Notes under the pieces: generated by a model
Databases searched by the model: none
Told to the model about the DNA's origin: nothing
What the model saw: only the letters and a program-made list of their open reading frames with translations
Part shown: positions 1 through 12,094 of the stretch, one piece after another
Layout of the letters: each line of letters opens with the position of its first letter
Numbering within the stretch: the stretch's first letter is position 1
Made by a program: the position numbers and the translations under genes
Assembly (NCBI GenBank): GCA_905221605.1
Contig: CAJNDS010000380.1
Coordinates: 874,001 to 938,000, forward strand
Origin: Symbiodinium natans
Taxonomy: Eukaryota > Sar > Dinophyceae > Suessiales > Symbiodiniaceae
Length of the DNA stretch: 64,000 nucleotides
Direction of reading: 5' to 3'

Positions 1-477
1 GGGTTTAGGGTTTGGGGTTTAGGGTTTGGGGTTTGGGGTGAAATTAGGGTTTAGTTGTGGTTTAGGATTTCGGGCTTGAGGGTTTTGTGTATACTGGGTT
101 TAGGATTTAGACGTCAGCGGGAGCCTTCAGCCCTCTGCGCTTTCGTCAGGGAATGCGGCACAATTGCCTTCACGTGTACCTTCTAATGAACTAAGGTTCA
201 ACTCCTTAGTTAAGAGGCATGAGGCCCCAAACCCTAAACCGGCTGCTTAGGGATACCACGCCCCAAGCCCCAAGCCCCCTCAGCCGTCGCCTTCGAACAC
301 AAGTTCGGATTTTCAGCCGCAAAACCGCCGCCTCGGGCTTTCCTCTACTGGACTCCCCCCTCGTCAGCAGCATGCTGAGGCATTCAAGGCAGGAAGCGTG
401 TTCTACATCATGGTCCCTTTTTGGGCACCCTACTTTAACGATGAGGCGCTGTATTCTGATAGGAATCCCAACAGAAG

Positions 478-585
478 CCATATGGGGGTTTCCGAAAATA
501 GGGGTACCCTTATGGGGGTTAGGATGATACTATTCTGGGGTATATTACATTTAAGGGTACCCTTACTGGGGTAAAAACCCATAGT
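478..585. mobile_element. Short inverted-repeat element, family 1, copy 1
   Basis: About 107 bp. The left end reads CCATATGGGGGTTTCCGAAA, and the right end, reverse-complemented, starts CTATGGGTTTTTACC. The inner part carries GGGTACCCTTA on both sides. It resembles the copies at 7632 and 50331. No coding capacity. I infer a non-autonomous (MITE-like) DNA element; no clear target duplication was seen. Confidence 0.55.
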
Positions 586-631
586 CTAGAGGACTATCCA
601 AGTTTGTCATTTGGGTGCAGAGTTGAGGCAG

Positions 632-814
632 CTTTTGTGCAGACAGGCATGGGGCTTGGACAGAGTCCGACTCGCGATGGCCGTGGCCCTCAGTCTTGAA
701 CGTTGTGGCTCTAAGATTCAGAGTGGGCAGGTATTCCTTCTTCAGGGCGCCTTGGATTTCGCACGAGAGGGTCTATCGCAGACGCAGCCATCGGCGCTCA
801 AAGTAGGTCCTTTT
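632..814 (+). CDS. Exon-like open block, unknown product
   Basis: Open stretch lying between CAG-type acceptor-like sites (near 631 and 734) and an AAAG/TAGG donor-like end near 812. The longest frame reads through residues such as SLERCGSKIQ and ALDFAREGLS. Other frames are partly open, and no family was recognised. It could be one exon or two, or non-coding. Confidence 0.15.
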
Positions 815-1780
815 ATTTCGTTATTGTTATGGGAATCTTTGGGGTCTACGCTCTGCACGACTAGAACTGCTCGATCCGGAGCTGCTGAACCCTAAACCCT
901 AAATCCTAAACCCCCCCCCCCCAAACACGGCCGCACAAAGGACTCCCCTGTGCCGGGCGGCCTCCGCCCCACGCGACCGGCTGCTGCTGTCCTTCTCCGA
1001 AAGGCATCGTTTTTCAGGGCAATCAGGGGCTGGGGGTTTAGGGTTTAGGGTTTAGGGTTTAGGGTTCGGGGTTTAGGGTTTAGGGGTTCCCAGAGAGGTC
1101 AATAACCCTTCCATGGAATACACCTTTAGCGTTTAGAGACGTAGGGTTGTTAGGATGGGGGTGGATAGTTCATCGGGGCTCGGAGGGTTTAAGGGTTTAA
1201 GGGTGTTCGGTTCGATGTTGAGGGGTGTTTAAGGCTGGTTTAAGGGGTTGGGGTTTAGGGTTTTAGGACTTAGGCTCTAGGGTGTAGGGCTGAGAAGGAT
1301 AGGCCTTCTGGAAAAGACGATGAGCCCGTAGAACCTGACAACCCTCAAACCCTCTTACCCTAAACCCTCTAAGCCCTTTTATCCGTGTAAACCCAAAACT
1401 CTTCGTAGGGTTGGGCTATGCCGTTGTGCCGCGTGAGCTCACGGCTTTAGGAAACCATACACCCCTAAACCCCAAACTCTCAGCGCCCAGCCCTAAACCC
1501 AAAACCCTAAAATCCTCTCCCCAGCTCAAGCCTCAGTACAGGCTTGTGGGTTTTGGAGTAGAGGCTTGGGGAACCTTATCCCTTAGGGTGTGTGGGCTTC
1601 GAGGGTCTAAGTCTAAGGGTAGTTACATGGACCCGTATGCTTTATGGGGTATATAAGAGTTTCATGAGGGTTCCCCATTCAAGGGTAGTAATACTAGGGG
1701 ACCATGTAATTACCCTTAGCGATTGGGGTTAGGCCTAAGGCTTTCAGGGGTTGTTAGAAGGGGCTTTGCAGTTTATGGCG

Positions 1781-1864
1781 TTTAGGGTTTAGGGTTTAGG
1801 GTTTAGGGTTTAGGGTTTAGGGTTTAGGGTTTAGGGTTTAGGGTTTAGGGTTTAGGGTTTAGGG
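1781..1864 (+). repeat. Perfect (TTTAGGG)12 interstitial telomeric tract
   Basis: Twelve uninterrupted TTTAGGG heptamers, the longest perfect tract in the first 20 kb. It is flanked by unique sequence on both sides (TTTATGGCG to the left, TAAGCCGAG to the right), so it is interstitial rather than a chromosome end. Confidence 0.97.
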
Positions 1865-2006
1865 TAAGCCGAGTCTTTCCAGGGCAGAGAGTCCCTGGCA
1901 GGCTGCGCAGGTCCACGGAGAAAGAGCGCCGCACTCCAAGCTTCGCTCATTTGATGTCCCCCTGAAGCCCCGACGGCCTAAACTAAAAAGCCCCTAAAAC
2001 CCCTAA

Positions 2007-2062
2007 ATACATATGTATACATATACATGTATACATATATGTATATTTATTTATACAGATAT
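2007..2062. repeat. AT-rich microsatellite
   Basis: Alternating TATA/ATGTATAC sequence with several self-complementary ATGTATAC/GTATACAT words. Non-coding. Confidence 0.85.
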
Positions 2063-2263
2063 ATGTTTGAACTTAGGAATAGCCCTCACTGAATACAGGA
2101 GCTGAAGTTGTTTCCAACACTGTCCCCCTAACATCCCTCACATCTTCCATGCAGACTACTCAGCAAACCACCGAACTCTGCAAACCCTAAACCGAATAGG
2201 CCCCTATCGTATGTACCACAAACCACAAGCCTGCGCCCAAAGCTTAAGATTGCTGCTGCCCAA

Positions 2264-2298
2264 CCCTAAACCCTAAACCCTAAACCCTAAACCCTAAA
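2264..2298 (-). repeat. Perfect (CCCTAAA)5 tract
   Basis: Five CCCTAAA units on the plus strand, the opposite orientation to the tract at 1781. Interstitial. Confidence 0.95.
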
Positions 2299-4140
2299 CA
2301 TGTCCAACATGGCTTCAACTTCAGGATGCCCCCAAGGGTGTCGGGTCTTCTGGGGGTTACGGGGATTTAGGGTTCAGGGTTGCTGGGGCTTCGTGGGTTG
2401 TGGAGGGACTCTGCCTTGTTTCTATACAGGTTGAGGTGCATCCCCGAATGAAGAGGTCGGCCCCTACATCGTTTTCAAGCTTGTTCCCTAGTCATCCGAC
2501 CCACCACAAAAACTGCCATTTGGCGAGGCACACTGTCACTAGCGGCTGCGCGAGATCCTGAGAGTCTGGGTAGGGGTGCAGGATTTGAGTGTCGCCTGAG
2601 GAAACCCCCCCCGGGGGGGAAATTATTGTGGGTCGGGCCATGTTATCCCAGCTGCCCTCGTTTTGGCGTTTTGGGACTGTTGCCCATGCCCCGACCCCTC
2701 CTACATAAGCCCCGAAGATCAAAACCCTTAAGCCCTCGACCCTTAACCTAGGGACGTCTGGTGTCTCCCGCATCGACCAGGCCATCACCTGTGGGTGCAC
2801 ATTGTGCCGGGTTTGGGGTCTAGGGCTGTAGGGTCGGCGGGGGCAGGTTTTTTGGAGATCAGCTTTGCGCCGTTTACCTCATGGCATGGGGTGCTGTGTA
2901 GGCTTCCTCTTGAGGTAGCTGCTTTTGGATGGGAAGAGTCACGGCAAAGTGTAACAACACATGCAGCGTCCGAACACATGGGTGGAAGCATGCTTAAACC
3001 TGCCCCGGAACCCAATATCCCTTCTTTAAGAATTACGTATATTTCATACTGTTGATGGTTGCACCATCGACTTACTGACAAGTAGCACAATACGTAAGCA
3101 AAGCCACGGGAACCCACAGACTTTTCGACGACAAGAAATCAATCTTAGCTTAGCCATTCTGAGGTGATGAAAGATTTCCTCCATCAACAGTATGTCCCAG
3201 ATCTTTAAACCATGACCAGAGCCCCAAAACGATGTACGGATCAGCGAAGCTATGGGGAATCTTGGGATCTATATATCCCTCCCCCCCTCTCCCGGGGAAA
3301 GGGGGCGCTTAGGGGAGGGGGGGGGGGGTGCGCGACGCGCGGGCGGGGGGGACCGGGGGGGTGTTAGCCCTGTCTGCGTTTTTGCATCGTATCCTTGCTA
3401 TTGCGAGTATAGCTAAGGTATTTTCCCTGATAACAGGGTACCCGGCTCCCTGGGTTAAGCACGCCGGGCGTGTAGCGACCTTCGGGAGGACAGCCGCGCC
3501 CGGGATCTGCGAAGAAGGGTGGCAAGCTCCAGCCTTGGCGTCTGATGGCTTGGTGGTTAAGATGTAAGGGTTCAGGATTCAGGGTTTAGGTTGAGGAAGT
3601 TCTGAGTTTAGAAGGGTTCAAGGTTTAGTTCGGGCTTGGGGTTGGAAAGTTTTGGGTTTTAGGGCTTCATGTCCCAACATCGCCCTCTTCCTGAGGTGCT
3701 GTCAGGACTTCGGGTTGCTTTTTGAAGGGAGTAGGGCTTACGCAGTGGTTTGGGGGCGCGGACCAGCGTAGATCCTGAAGGTTGAAGATGCTTAGAGGCT
3801 TTTAGGCCGGGACTTAGGGTCTGCCTATGGGTGCTCGTTTTTCGTGTTTAAGTCTTTGCAGTTGAGATGCGTGTGGTCTAGGGGCCGGCTAGGGGCGACT
3901 CAACGTTTCAGGAATCATCTTGGCTACGTCGGTGTTGAAGGGAGTGCTTGTTGATCCAAGCCACAGGTTGATCCAAGCCACAGGGTGTAAACTTCAGGCT
4001 CAAGCTTAGGAACCCCAAACCCCAATGCCAACACCTTGAACCCCAAGAACCCCTAGAAGCCCTGAACCTTAAGCCCGAGAATCCCTAAACCCTGGCGACC
4101 CTACACCCAAACCTTCAGGATGGTGAGGTTGGGCTTCTCA

Positions 4141-4325
4141 CAAACCCTAAAGCCCTAAAATCCTGAAACCCCAGAACCCTAGAACCCTCAAACCCTAAAA
4201 CCCTCAAACCCTAAAACCCTAAAACCCTAAGACCCTAAGACCCTAAAACCCTAAAACCCTAACAACCCTAAAACCCTAAACCTCTAAAACCCTAAAAACC
4301 TTTAAAACCCTTCCAACCCTAAACT
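4141..4325 (-). repeat. CCCTAAAA variant array
   Basis: Run of 7- to 9-base units, mainly CCCTAAAA with CCCTAAGA and CCCTCAAA variants. The eight-base unit dominates here, unlike neighbouring tracts, which suggests local expansion of a variant. Confidence 0.85.
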
Positions 4326-4671
4326 GCTTACCAGGCGCGACCGGCCAGTTTTTCCGTGGGCTCCGTCGCGGAGTCGACCTTGCAAGGCGCCGCCTGCTTA
4401 GGGCTTGGGGTTTAGGGCCTTAGGGTTTGGGGTTCAGGGCTTAGGGCTTAGGACTTCGGGTTTAGGATTTAGGGTTTGGGGTTTAGGGTTTAGGGTTTAG
4501 GGCTACCCAGGGCAACCCACGTCCCGCAAATATGCCCAATCATTCAGGGTAATCCCTTCCCCCTTTTGCTAAAGACCACCCTAATAATAAAAAAACGCTT
4601 TCCGGAAAATCCTGCCGAAACCGACCCCGCCTTTTAAACCCTATTCCGAATTAGGCAGGGGGGGGGTAGAG

Positions 4672-5031
4672 TGAGTGTGTGTGTGTGCGAGTGAGTGACA
4701 GAGTAGCTGAGTGTGTGTGTGTGTGTGTCTCAGTGGCTCTGTCTGAGCCTTGCTATGCTGCGAGAGTTGAGCTCTACTGTCTCTCTGTCTCTCTGTCTCT
4801 CTGTCTCTCTGTCTCTCTGTCTCTCTGTCTCTCTCTCTGTCTCTCTGTCTCTCTGTCTCTCTGTCTCTCTGTCTCTCTGTCTCTCTGTCTCTCTGTCTCT
4901 CTGTCTCTCTGTCTCTCTGTCTCTCTGTCTCTCTGTCTCTCTGTCTCTCTGTCTCTCTCTCTCTCTCTCTTTCTCTTTCTCTTTCTCTGTCTCTTTCTCT
5001 TTTTCTTTCTCTTTCTCTTTCTCTCTTTCAG
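4672..5031. repeat. (GT)n then (GTCTCTCT)n microsatellite
   Basis: GT-rich start (4672-4730), a short unique piece, then about 250 bases of period-8 GTCTCTCT sequence ending in TTTCTCTTTC. All three plus frames and one minus frame stay open only because the unit has no stop codon; these are not genes. Confidence 0.95.
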
Positions 5032-5797
5032 TTTACACCACACTTAAGTAATTTGATTACTTGAGTAACCCCGAAGTCTAATTAATTATGACATTTCGAT
5101 AAGAACCTCCCCCTAATCATCAAAACACATTTCGAGCTTTTAAAGGGGGGGGGAGGGGGGCCCCCCGTCTAATATATTAGGGGGAAGGGATTACATGTTT
5201 CCATGTTCCTGTTGTGGGCTTAGGGCCTTTGTGAAACCCTCGGGCTTCCGAGTTCAAGACTCCGGGACGGAGGGAGTTGCGGCCTAAATGCCGGAAGTGG
5301 AGTAACAACATCCTCAGCCTTGAGGGCTGCTGGCCCTGAAGTAGCCGGTTACCAGGAATGACTGCTAACGCAAACTCGTGGAGCAGCGCCTCTGCACACG
5401 AAAAGAACGGGCAAGGCCCGATGAGTGCGCCATGGCCTTGCCTAGGTCCCTAAACCCTGAACCCTTAAACCCTATACCCCTGAACCCTAGAAACCCTCGA
5501 CCCGAACAACCCAACCCTAAAGCACGAAACCCTGAATCCTAATATCCCGAAGGCCCCAAAGCCTGAAACTCTCAACCCTGAAAACACTCATTCCTAAACC
5601 CTGGAACTACTATTTGCTTAAGAGCCCCCAGTAAGGAAGAACCTTCTTACTCTTTAGGTGGTTTCTTAAGCAAAAACTTAGTAGTAGAGTAGGTAACCTT
5701 CAACCTTTTTGGGGTAGTATAATCCCCTGATAATCCCAAAGGTTAACCTTGAATTCCACCAGGTTACTGGACAACTAAGAAAAACGATGAAACCAAC
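5032..5797. other. Spacer without recognised gene
   Basis: Mixed unique and CCCTAAA-like sequence with a G/C homopolymer junction near 5144-5168. Around 5610-5760, words such as TATTTGCTTAAGAGCCCCC resemble the end of inverted-repeat family 5, but no matching right end was delimited. Confidence 0.5.
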
Positions 5798-5846
5798 CCT
5801 AAACCCTAAACCCTAAACCCTAAACCCTAAACCCTAAACCCTAAAC
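5798..5846 (-). repeat. Perfect (CCCTAAA)7 tract
   Basis: Seven uninterrupted CCCTAAA units, flanked by AACGATGAAACCAA and CCCCTCCAAG. Confidence 0.95.
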
Positions 5847-5928
5847 CCCCCTCCAAGTCGGGGGATGCCCTCGAGGCTTGCGACCTTGGCTGGTGCACCT
5901 CCAAGGATCACACAGGCCCCCCCCCCCA

Positions 5929-6065
5929 GGTTCTTAGTAGGGAATGGGGAATGAGGGCCCTACATATATATATATATAGATTTATATTTATATTTATATA
6001 TATATATATATATCCTTCAAGGGATAAAATAGGGTACCTCATTCCCTCATCCCCTACAAAGAACC
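5929..6065. mobile_element. Short inverted-repeat element, family 2, copy 1
   Basis: Left end GGTTCTTAGTAGGGAATGGG. Right end, reverse-complemented, GGTTCTTTGTAGGGGATGAG. The centre is a TATATA microsatellite (about 5964-6013). Four related copies lie at 41520, 46022, 54847 and 56434. No coding capacity. Confidence 0.75.
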
Positions 6066-6583
6066 AGCCAGCAGGTCAGCGACTTCGAAGTTGGGATAGT
6101 GTTTAGAGGATTTCGTACTCGTGCGGCTTAGAGTTTTTGGGCCAGGGGCTTCGAACGATCCTTTTACGTGCTCGATTCCTACCGGCATGGGTGTGTGGAC
6201 GCTCGGGATTTCGGAATGTTTTTGCGTGTTCAGCTTAGGCTTCTAATTACCCTAAACGCAAAACTCCTTGTAAATCTTATGCCCTAAACCCGAAGCCCTG
6301 TGTTTAAGGGACTACAGGAACGGACACTGTAAGGGACCCCAGAAGCTACCTACTCAAGTTTGTAAACAGTAGAAAAGGGTTATGTAGGGTGTTCTAGTAA
6401 GACTAAGGGGGCCCTTCCAAGGGACCCTGGTATCCCAACATGTGCTTCAGCACTTGCTAATGGGTAAGGTTTACATCGCTCGGTTTGCGAGCAGTGGCTC
6501 TTCATGGGCAGCATATGCCTTCACGAACCCTTCACATGAATCGTTGAGGGTTGAAGGTTCAGCCCTGAACCCTACAGCCTTCG

Positions 6584-6689
6584 TAGCTGAATGACTACAC
6601 TTTACACTTGTTGGGATACTAGAATCATTAGAATCCCCTATAGAATTGAAAGTGTACACTTTTTGGGGCTGATGAACTCAGCAACTCAG
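6584..6689. mobile_element. Short repeated element, family 3, copy 1
   Basis: Shares its full layout with the copy at 13211: a CTGA-T-A-T-AC start, TTTACACTT-TTGGGATACTA, AGAA-TGAAAGTGTACACTT, and a GAACTCAGCAACTCAG end. TACACTT-TTGGG occurs twice as an internal direct repeat, and the ends are partly complementary. No ORF. Confidence 0.7.
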
Positions 6690-6841
6690 AAGCTGTGTCC
6701 CCTTGCGGGCCATGATGGGCGAAGCAGACCTTTTCAAATCACACAAGAGGAGCGATAGTCAAGCCCTAAACCCCAAGCCTTATAGACCCTGAACAACCCA
6801 AAATCCTAAACCTTGTCGGTGATTGACACGGCTCATGTCAG

Positions 6842-7036
6842 GTCAGGACTCGGATCTCGCGCGGTCGTCGCACCTTCTTACGGCCAGGCACTGAGCGCAT
6901 ACAAGGTCAGCAGTATGGCAGGGCTTGTGTGGCCGGAGCCTCCTGCTTGATACGCTTTTGCCTGGGTGTGGAAACAGGTCCTTCAGATGGTGTCGATGGG
7001 TCCACAGGGGTTCCTGTAGAGTTTGGGATGTCCTGG
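6842..7036 (+). CDS. Exon-like open block, unknown product
   Basis: Lies between a TGTCAG acceptor-like site and TGG/GTAAGC, a strong donor-like site at 7037. At least two frames are open across most of it; one reads GVPVEFGMSW before the donor and another ends in EPPA then stop. The frame cannot be fixed by eye and no domain was recognised. Confidence 0.25.
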
Positions 7037-10000
7037 GTAAGCCCTATCAGCAAAAAAACCCAGGCTGAGCCGCAACGGCTTAAATAGGCTCCTCACGAAG
7101 GGCTTCTCGAGATTTATTAGGGGTTTCCCGAAGCTTTTCTTAAGACAGCCCGGGTTTTTTTCCGGGGCATGCCCCGAAGCCTCCACTGGATTGCGTCCCA
7201 CTGACACCAGGGGCTTACCGCGCTCGCCGAGACGTTGGAGGCACCGGAGGTTCCAGGTCCGCCCGCGCAAGTACTGCGGTTTGGGGTTGAACGGGTAGAG
7301 GCTTCAGGCTTTAGGGTTTAGGACACCCTACGGTCCAACAAATGTCGATGAGGGCTTAGGTTTTAGGCTTTAAGGTTGGGACACTGTCTACTGCAACGAA
7401 TGGGTGGGTTTTTGAATTGTTGCTTTCAATACTACGTAGTATGTACGGGTATCACTGATTGTTTTTGGCTCTTTGATAAGGGTCTACGGGTGTAGGGTAT
7501 CTTCAAAGGTGTTTGGGAGTACAGTGTAGGTGTTTAGGGTTGGGGTTCCAAGCTAAGTGTCTTCCGTGCTCCGGGTGTAGGTCGTATGTGTGAGAGGGCT
7601 TTGGGCTGCAGGGTTGCCCTGGCCTAACTTACCATATGGGGGTTTCCGAAATTAGGGGGTACCTTATTGGGGTCCTTATCATAAGGGAATCCTTCTTTAA
7701 GGGGCCTATATTAGGGTCCCGTATTTCGTAAACACCCATATGGCTCTAGTTCTGGCTACTTGGTGTACAACCCTGAACCCTGTAAAGCCCAACATCCGTG
7801 TTTTCGCAAGGACCTCCAAGGCCCTGAGTAGGTTCAGGGATGTGTTAGGCTTGTAGGGCTTGAGCTATGAGTTCTTCTCGGTAGCCGATAACATATAAGG
7901 ACAATGAGTTTTTACGGACGCAAGAAAGGGTCCGAACAAGTTGGTCGGCCCCATTTAGGGTGTCGGTTTTAATTCTTAGTATTTAAGCTTTCGCGTTTAG
8001 GGTCTGCGGGTGGCTTGAGGGGCTTTGGCCTAAGGGTTTTTGGTGCGTTGAGTGCTTTAGGGGCTTGGGGCTTCGGGATTGGTGGTTCGTTGGCGGTCAT
8101 CAAAGCAGGTCCGCCCGGTGCCGTGGATGACCAGGCCGGCAGCTTCAAGGGTAGTTCCTTAGGGTCAAGGGTTGGTTTAGAGTTTCGTCCAGCCTTGGCA
8201 AGGAAAAGTTCTCGAAAATTCGTTGGCCTGGCCTGCAATCGGACATGTCGGTGTCCTGGTCTGTCTGTGCTGGGATGTCCCCCCACCCCCGCGCTTCGCC
8301 CTGCTCCGCTGTGGATACGCCTCACTGGCTTGCTTCCTATCGCTCAGTGTGCAGCTCACATTGGTTCAACACTACTACAAACTAAGCACACACTAAACAC
8401 TACTGTAGACACTACTAGCTGCTAAACGACATGTGTCACATTGGGGTGCTCCAGTAGTGCCGTTCGTCTCAACTTCACGGAAAGCAGAACTACATGGGTA
8501 GGCCCTTGGGAAAGAGAAGATCTTACTTTGGAGAACCCAGGCTCCCTAGATGAGCCGTTATGTTGGGTCCTTAACTACCCAATTTCTGCCCTACGCATGT
8601 ATGTATATACACTGAAGCTCGAACAAAGACTATATGTGTATATAAATATATGTACATATAGATAAGTACACCTTTAGGGTTCCCATACACCAAGAACCAC
8701 CCATCCTAATGTCAGGCAGAGGAGACTCTGAAAGAATTGCCCGGCGTGCGGGAGGCGCGCGTAGAGGAAATGGGTTGAGGGAGTTTAGGGCTTGAGGGTT
8801 TACCCTACACCCGAAACTCCCTACACCCTGCACCCGGCATCGCGCACCTCGCTGCTCCTGCCCTGAGCTGTATCAGCCCGGTGGTGCCCATCGATTCTGG
8901 TTCAAGACAGTTCTGCACACAAGACTCGTAGGCACCGGGCCTGTACCTTCTCCTCAGGCCCCGTGCGCCCTCGCGCAAAGCACGCGCAAGTTGCGAGGTG
9001 CCAAACCCGGAGGGGCCTAGGGTTCTGGGTTTAGGGGGTTAGGGGTGCAGGGGTTTAGGGGGTTTAGGGGTGTATATAGGGCTTTGCAGTTTTGAACTTA
9101 TGGCTTGTCAGAGCTGTGGAGTTCAGGGTTTAGGGTTTGCGGGGTTTAGGGCTCTAGAGCTTAGGGTCTCAGGCTTTGTGTGGAGGCTTATCCGTTGCCA
9201 GAGGGACGTAGGGTGCCCTAAATCGGGCTTGAGCGCCTGAGGACCCAGGGTGCCCTCTTGGGGTGGCTAAGGTATCTTAACGGGCACTTGGGGACCTGGG
9301 AAGTTTTAGAGTTCTGGGCTTTAGGGTGTTTAGGGGGTTTAGGGGCTTGGGTCCTCGAGCTCCAACACTAAAGGATCAGAGGTCATAGGGCTTGCTGTCT
9401 GCGGTTCAGGGTTCTCTTCGGCTTGAATCCTAAGTCTTTCAGCCCTAAAGCACTTCTCGGCGGTCTTCCTGTGTTTTCCATAGTGTCATCAAATGCCAAG
9501 CAGGCCTTGGTCTGACATCTTTCTAGGGCATAGGGTGAGGGTTGGTGGTGCTCAGAACATCATCGGGCATGGGCCCGAAGCCCTCACCCTAAGCCCTACA
9601 CCTAGGTTTAGGGCGAACCCGCCCCCGCAGCGGTTTGTAGGGACCTTGGCTTTAGTCTTTTTTGTTTTTTTTGGTTTTTGGGGTGGGGGGGGGTCGGGGG
9701 GTGGGGGGTGGGGGCCGGTGCTCTACCTTTCGGAGCAGAGTTCTCCTTAATTAGGGTCCACCAACCCACAAACATAACAATTTCGATCAATCAATCATAT
9801 ATATATATATATACGATGACACGGCGGCGTATACTTGCAAGTTATCTAATGATCTGTGTGTCTATCGGTCTCTCTCTCTCTCTCTCGCTCGATACATAAA
9901 TAAGTTACTAAATAACTAAACAAATAAATAAATAAATATGTATATATATATACACATACAAACACATGTGGGTTGTATAAAAACCTCGCGCAGTCGATTT

Positions 10001-10080
10001 ATGAAAGGAATTGCCCGAAGCGTTTGGGGCAGTGCTTCTGATTCGTAAAACGACAATCAAGAAAATGAAACGTTAACTTT
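7037..10080. other. Spacer with microsatellites
   Basis: Telomere-like degenerate sequence. AT-rich microsatellites lie at about 8597-8668, 9797-9815 and 9893-9965, and there is a short CT run at 9868-9890. A T-run/G-run junction lies at 9655-9712. Open frames near 8015-8425 have no recognisable product. Confidence 0.55.
7632..7743. mobile_element. Short inverted-repeat element, family 1, copy 2
   Basis: 112 bp. Left end CCATATGGGGGTTTCCGAAA; right end reverse-complemented CCATATGGGTGTTTACGAAA (18 of 20 identical). The interior contains ATAAGGGAATCCTTC, shared with the copy at 50331. Non-coding and hairpin-forming. Confidence 0.8.
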
Positions 10081-10107
10081 GTAATGTCGGGGAAGGCAGG
10101 CGATATT

Positions 10108-10885
10108 CCAGTACTAAGCTTGTACTACAAATACATGATAACAATGAAAACCCAGCCTGCTCACGGGAACGTCGGTTCCAGTACTAAGCTTGTACTACAA
10201 ATCAGAAAACCCAGCCGGCTCACGCGAACGTCGGTTCCAGTACTAAGCTTGTACTACAAATCAACGAAAACCCAGCCCGCTCACGGCAATGTCGGTTCCA
10301 GTATTGCAACGTCGGTTCCAGTATTAAGCTTGTACTACGAATCAGCGAAGCCCAGCCGGTTTCAGTATTAAGCTTGTACTACGAACCAATGAAAAGCCAG
10401 CCGGCTCGCGGGAACGCCGCATCCAGTACTGAGCTTGTACTACAAATCAACGAAAACCCAGCCGGCTCACGGGAACGTCGGTTCCAGTACTAAGCTTGTA
10501 CCACAAATCAGCGAAGCCCAGCCGGCTCGCGGGAACGCCGTATCCAGTACTAAGCTTGTACTACAAATCAACGAAAACCCAGCCGGCTCACGGGAACGTC
10601 GGTTCCAGTACTAAGCTTGTACTACAAATCGACGAAAACCCAGCCGGCTCACGGGAACGTCGGTTCCAGTACTAAGCTTGTACTACAAATCAGCGAAGCC
10701 CAGCCGGTTTCAGTATTAAGCTTGTACTACGAACCAATGAAAAGCCAGCCGGCTCGCGGGAACGCCGCGTCCAGTACTAAGCTTGTACTACAAATCAACG
10801 AAAACCCAGCCGGCTCACGGGAACGTCGGTTCCAGTGCTAAGCTTGTACTACAAATTCACGAAAACTCACGGGAACGTCGGGTCC
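10108..10885 (+). repeat. 60-bp palindromic minisatellite, 13 motif copies
   Basis: Thirteen copies of an AGTACTAAGCTTGTACT core (with small variants), mostly 60 bp apart and sometimes about 43 bp through loss of the GGAACGTCG part. Each full unit carries two small inverted repeats, GGAAC-GTCG-GTTCC and AGTAC-TAAGCTT-GTACT, so it could form small hairpins or cruciforms. Variants mostly hit one arm without a matching change in the other. Confidence 0.92.
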
Positions 10886-12090
10886 AAATGGTTGGTTCTT
10901 CCCCTCAAACCCTGTAAAGCGAGAATCAAGAAAATCAAACGATAACCCTGGGACGGATGAATAGATTTAACTCGGGGCTTTCATGCAACCCCATGTGGGC
11001 TTAGGGGGCTGGGGTTGAGGTTATCATTGATGGCCATCGGTTCCTGAATCATTTCGCTTGCACAGTCTTGCACCCCATTCCTCGAAGCCACCAAACATCA
11101 CCAAACCACCTGACACCCCTGACACCTTTTGAAACGTGAGTCCTAAACCCTGAGCCCTAAACCTCCTTCCCCCAGACTGCCCTGGCCTGAGGCTACCTTG
11201 TTGCGACCATTTGGGTTTTTTTTTCGTACCATTGGGGTCTGGGATTCCTTGGCCTAATTCAAGCTTTGCAGGAAGCGCTGCCCTATGGAGGCGCCCGAGG
11301 GGCTGGCAGGGTTTGGGTTGAGGGTTTTGGGTTCAACATTAAACCCCTTCCCGCAAAAGAATCACAGCTTAGGACCCTTGAGTTCAATCTCTCAACATAG
11401 ACCGTTGCTTGCTTGCAGGCCCTCGATACGGGTCGCAGGAAGGATGGACGCTGTGCAGCCCTAGCGCCACAACAACCCTACAACCCCTCTGCTGCAGCCC
11501 ACGGAGCTCAGGTTTTAGTTTCCGGGGTTTAGGGCCTGGGGTTTCGGGTTTTAAGGGATTTTACGTAGAGCCTAAGCCCTGAACAAAAAACCCACGTGAG
11601 CCCTCTGCTTGATGGTCCGGCAGGCGCGGCAGCACGGAGGACCTGAGCCCCAGCAGATCAGCGAGCAAGTCAGCCCACGTGGGCGCCCTTACATCGTGCT
11701 TGGGTTTTTGTCAGAGACTCCTATACTCCCTCATCAAGGAAACATCTTATTTGATGTTCCTTAAACCATAATAGGGAGCCCTACTATATGTTAATGAATA
11801 TTCCTTCAACCAGAAAGGGAACGCCGTCATATTTTCAAGGAGTCCTCCTCAACCCATATAAGGAACCCTCTTAGATTTGAGGAATCTTCGAATCTTCCTG
11901 AAGTAAGCGGTACTGGAGTCCCCAGGCGGGCTGACTCTAGGGCTTAGTAGGGATATAGGGTTCACCAGGGTCTTCGAATTTAGTCAGTAGTGTTTAGGGC
12001 TTGAAGTTAGGGGGTTTACTGGTTCAGGTCTTAGGTTTTACCAGCTGAAGTCAAAGAACTGTGCTTGGACAGGGACAGGGGTTCAAGGTG
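10886..12090. other. Spacer without recognised gene
   Basis: Mixed unique and telomere-like sequence. Around 11710-11930 a stretch starts with CAGAGACTCC and ends with GGAGTCCCC. It is reminiscent of the palindromic element at 54722 but too diverged to delimit. Confidence 0.45.
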
Positions 12091-12094
12091 TTCA

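Larger units (their letters stand above)
1..4660. other. Telomere-like spacer, left end
   Basis: Mostly degenerate TTTAGGG/CCCTAAA derivatives (GGGTTTGGGG, TTCAGGG, CCCTGAA and similar) in both orientations, mixed with short unique stretches. G/C homopolymer runs occur at about 910-922 and 3285-3360. Only short shadow-like open frames are present and no gene was recognised, apart from the weak exon candidate and elements listed separately. Confidence 0.6.

Noticed and set aside
1-60. Chromosome end at the left edge
   Set aside because: The first bases are degenerate TTTAGGG/TTTGGGG mixtures like the interior spacers, and longer pure tracts lie deeper inside.
4672-5047. Ser/Leu/Cys-rich and Arg/Glu-rich ORFs
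   Set aside because: Translations of a GTCTCTCT microsatellite in different frames.
10108-10885. CRISPR-like array of repeated palindromic units
   Set aside because: There are no unique spacers; the whole 60-bp unit is repeated, and the genome appears eukaryotic.
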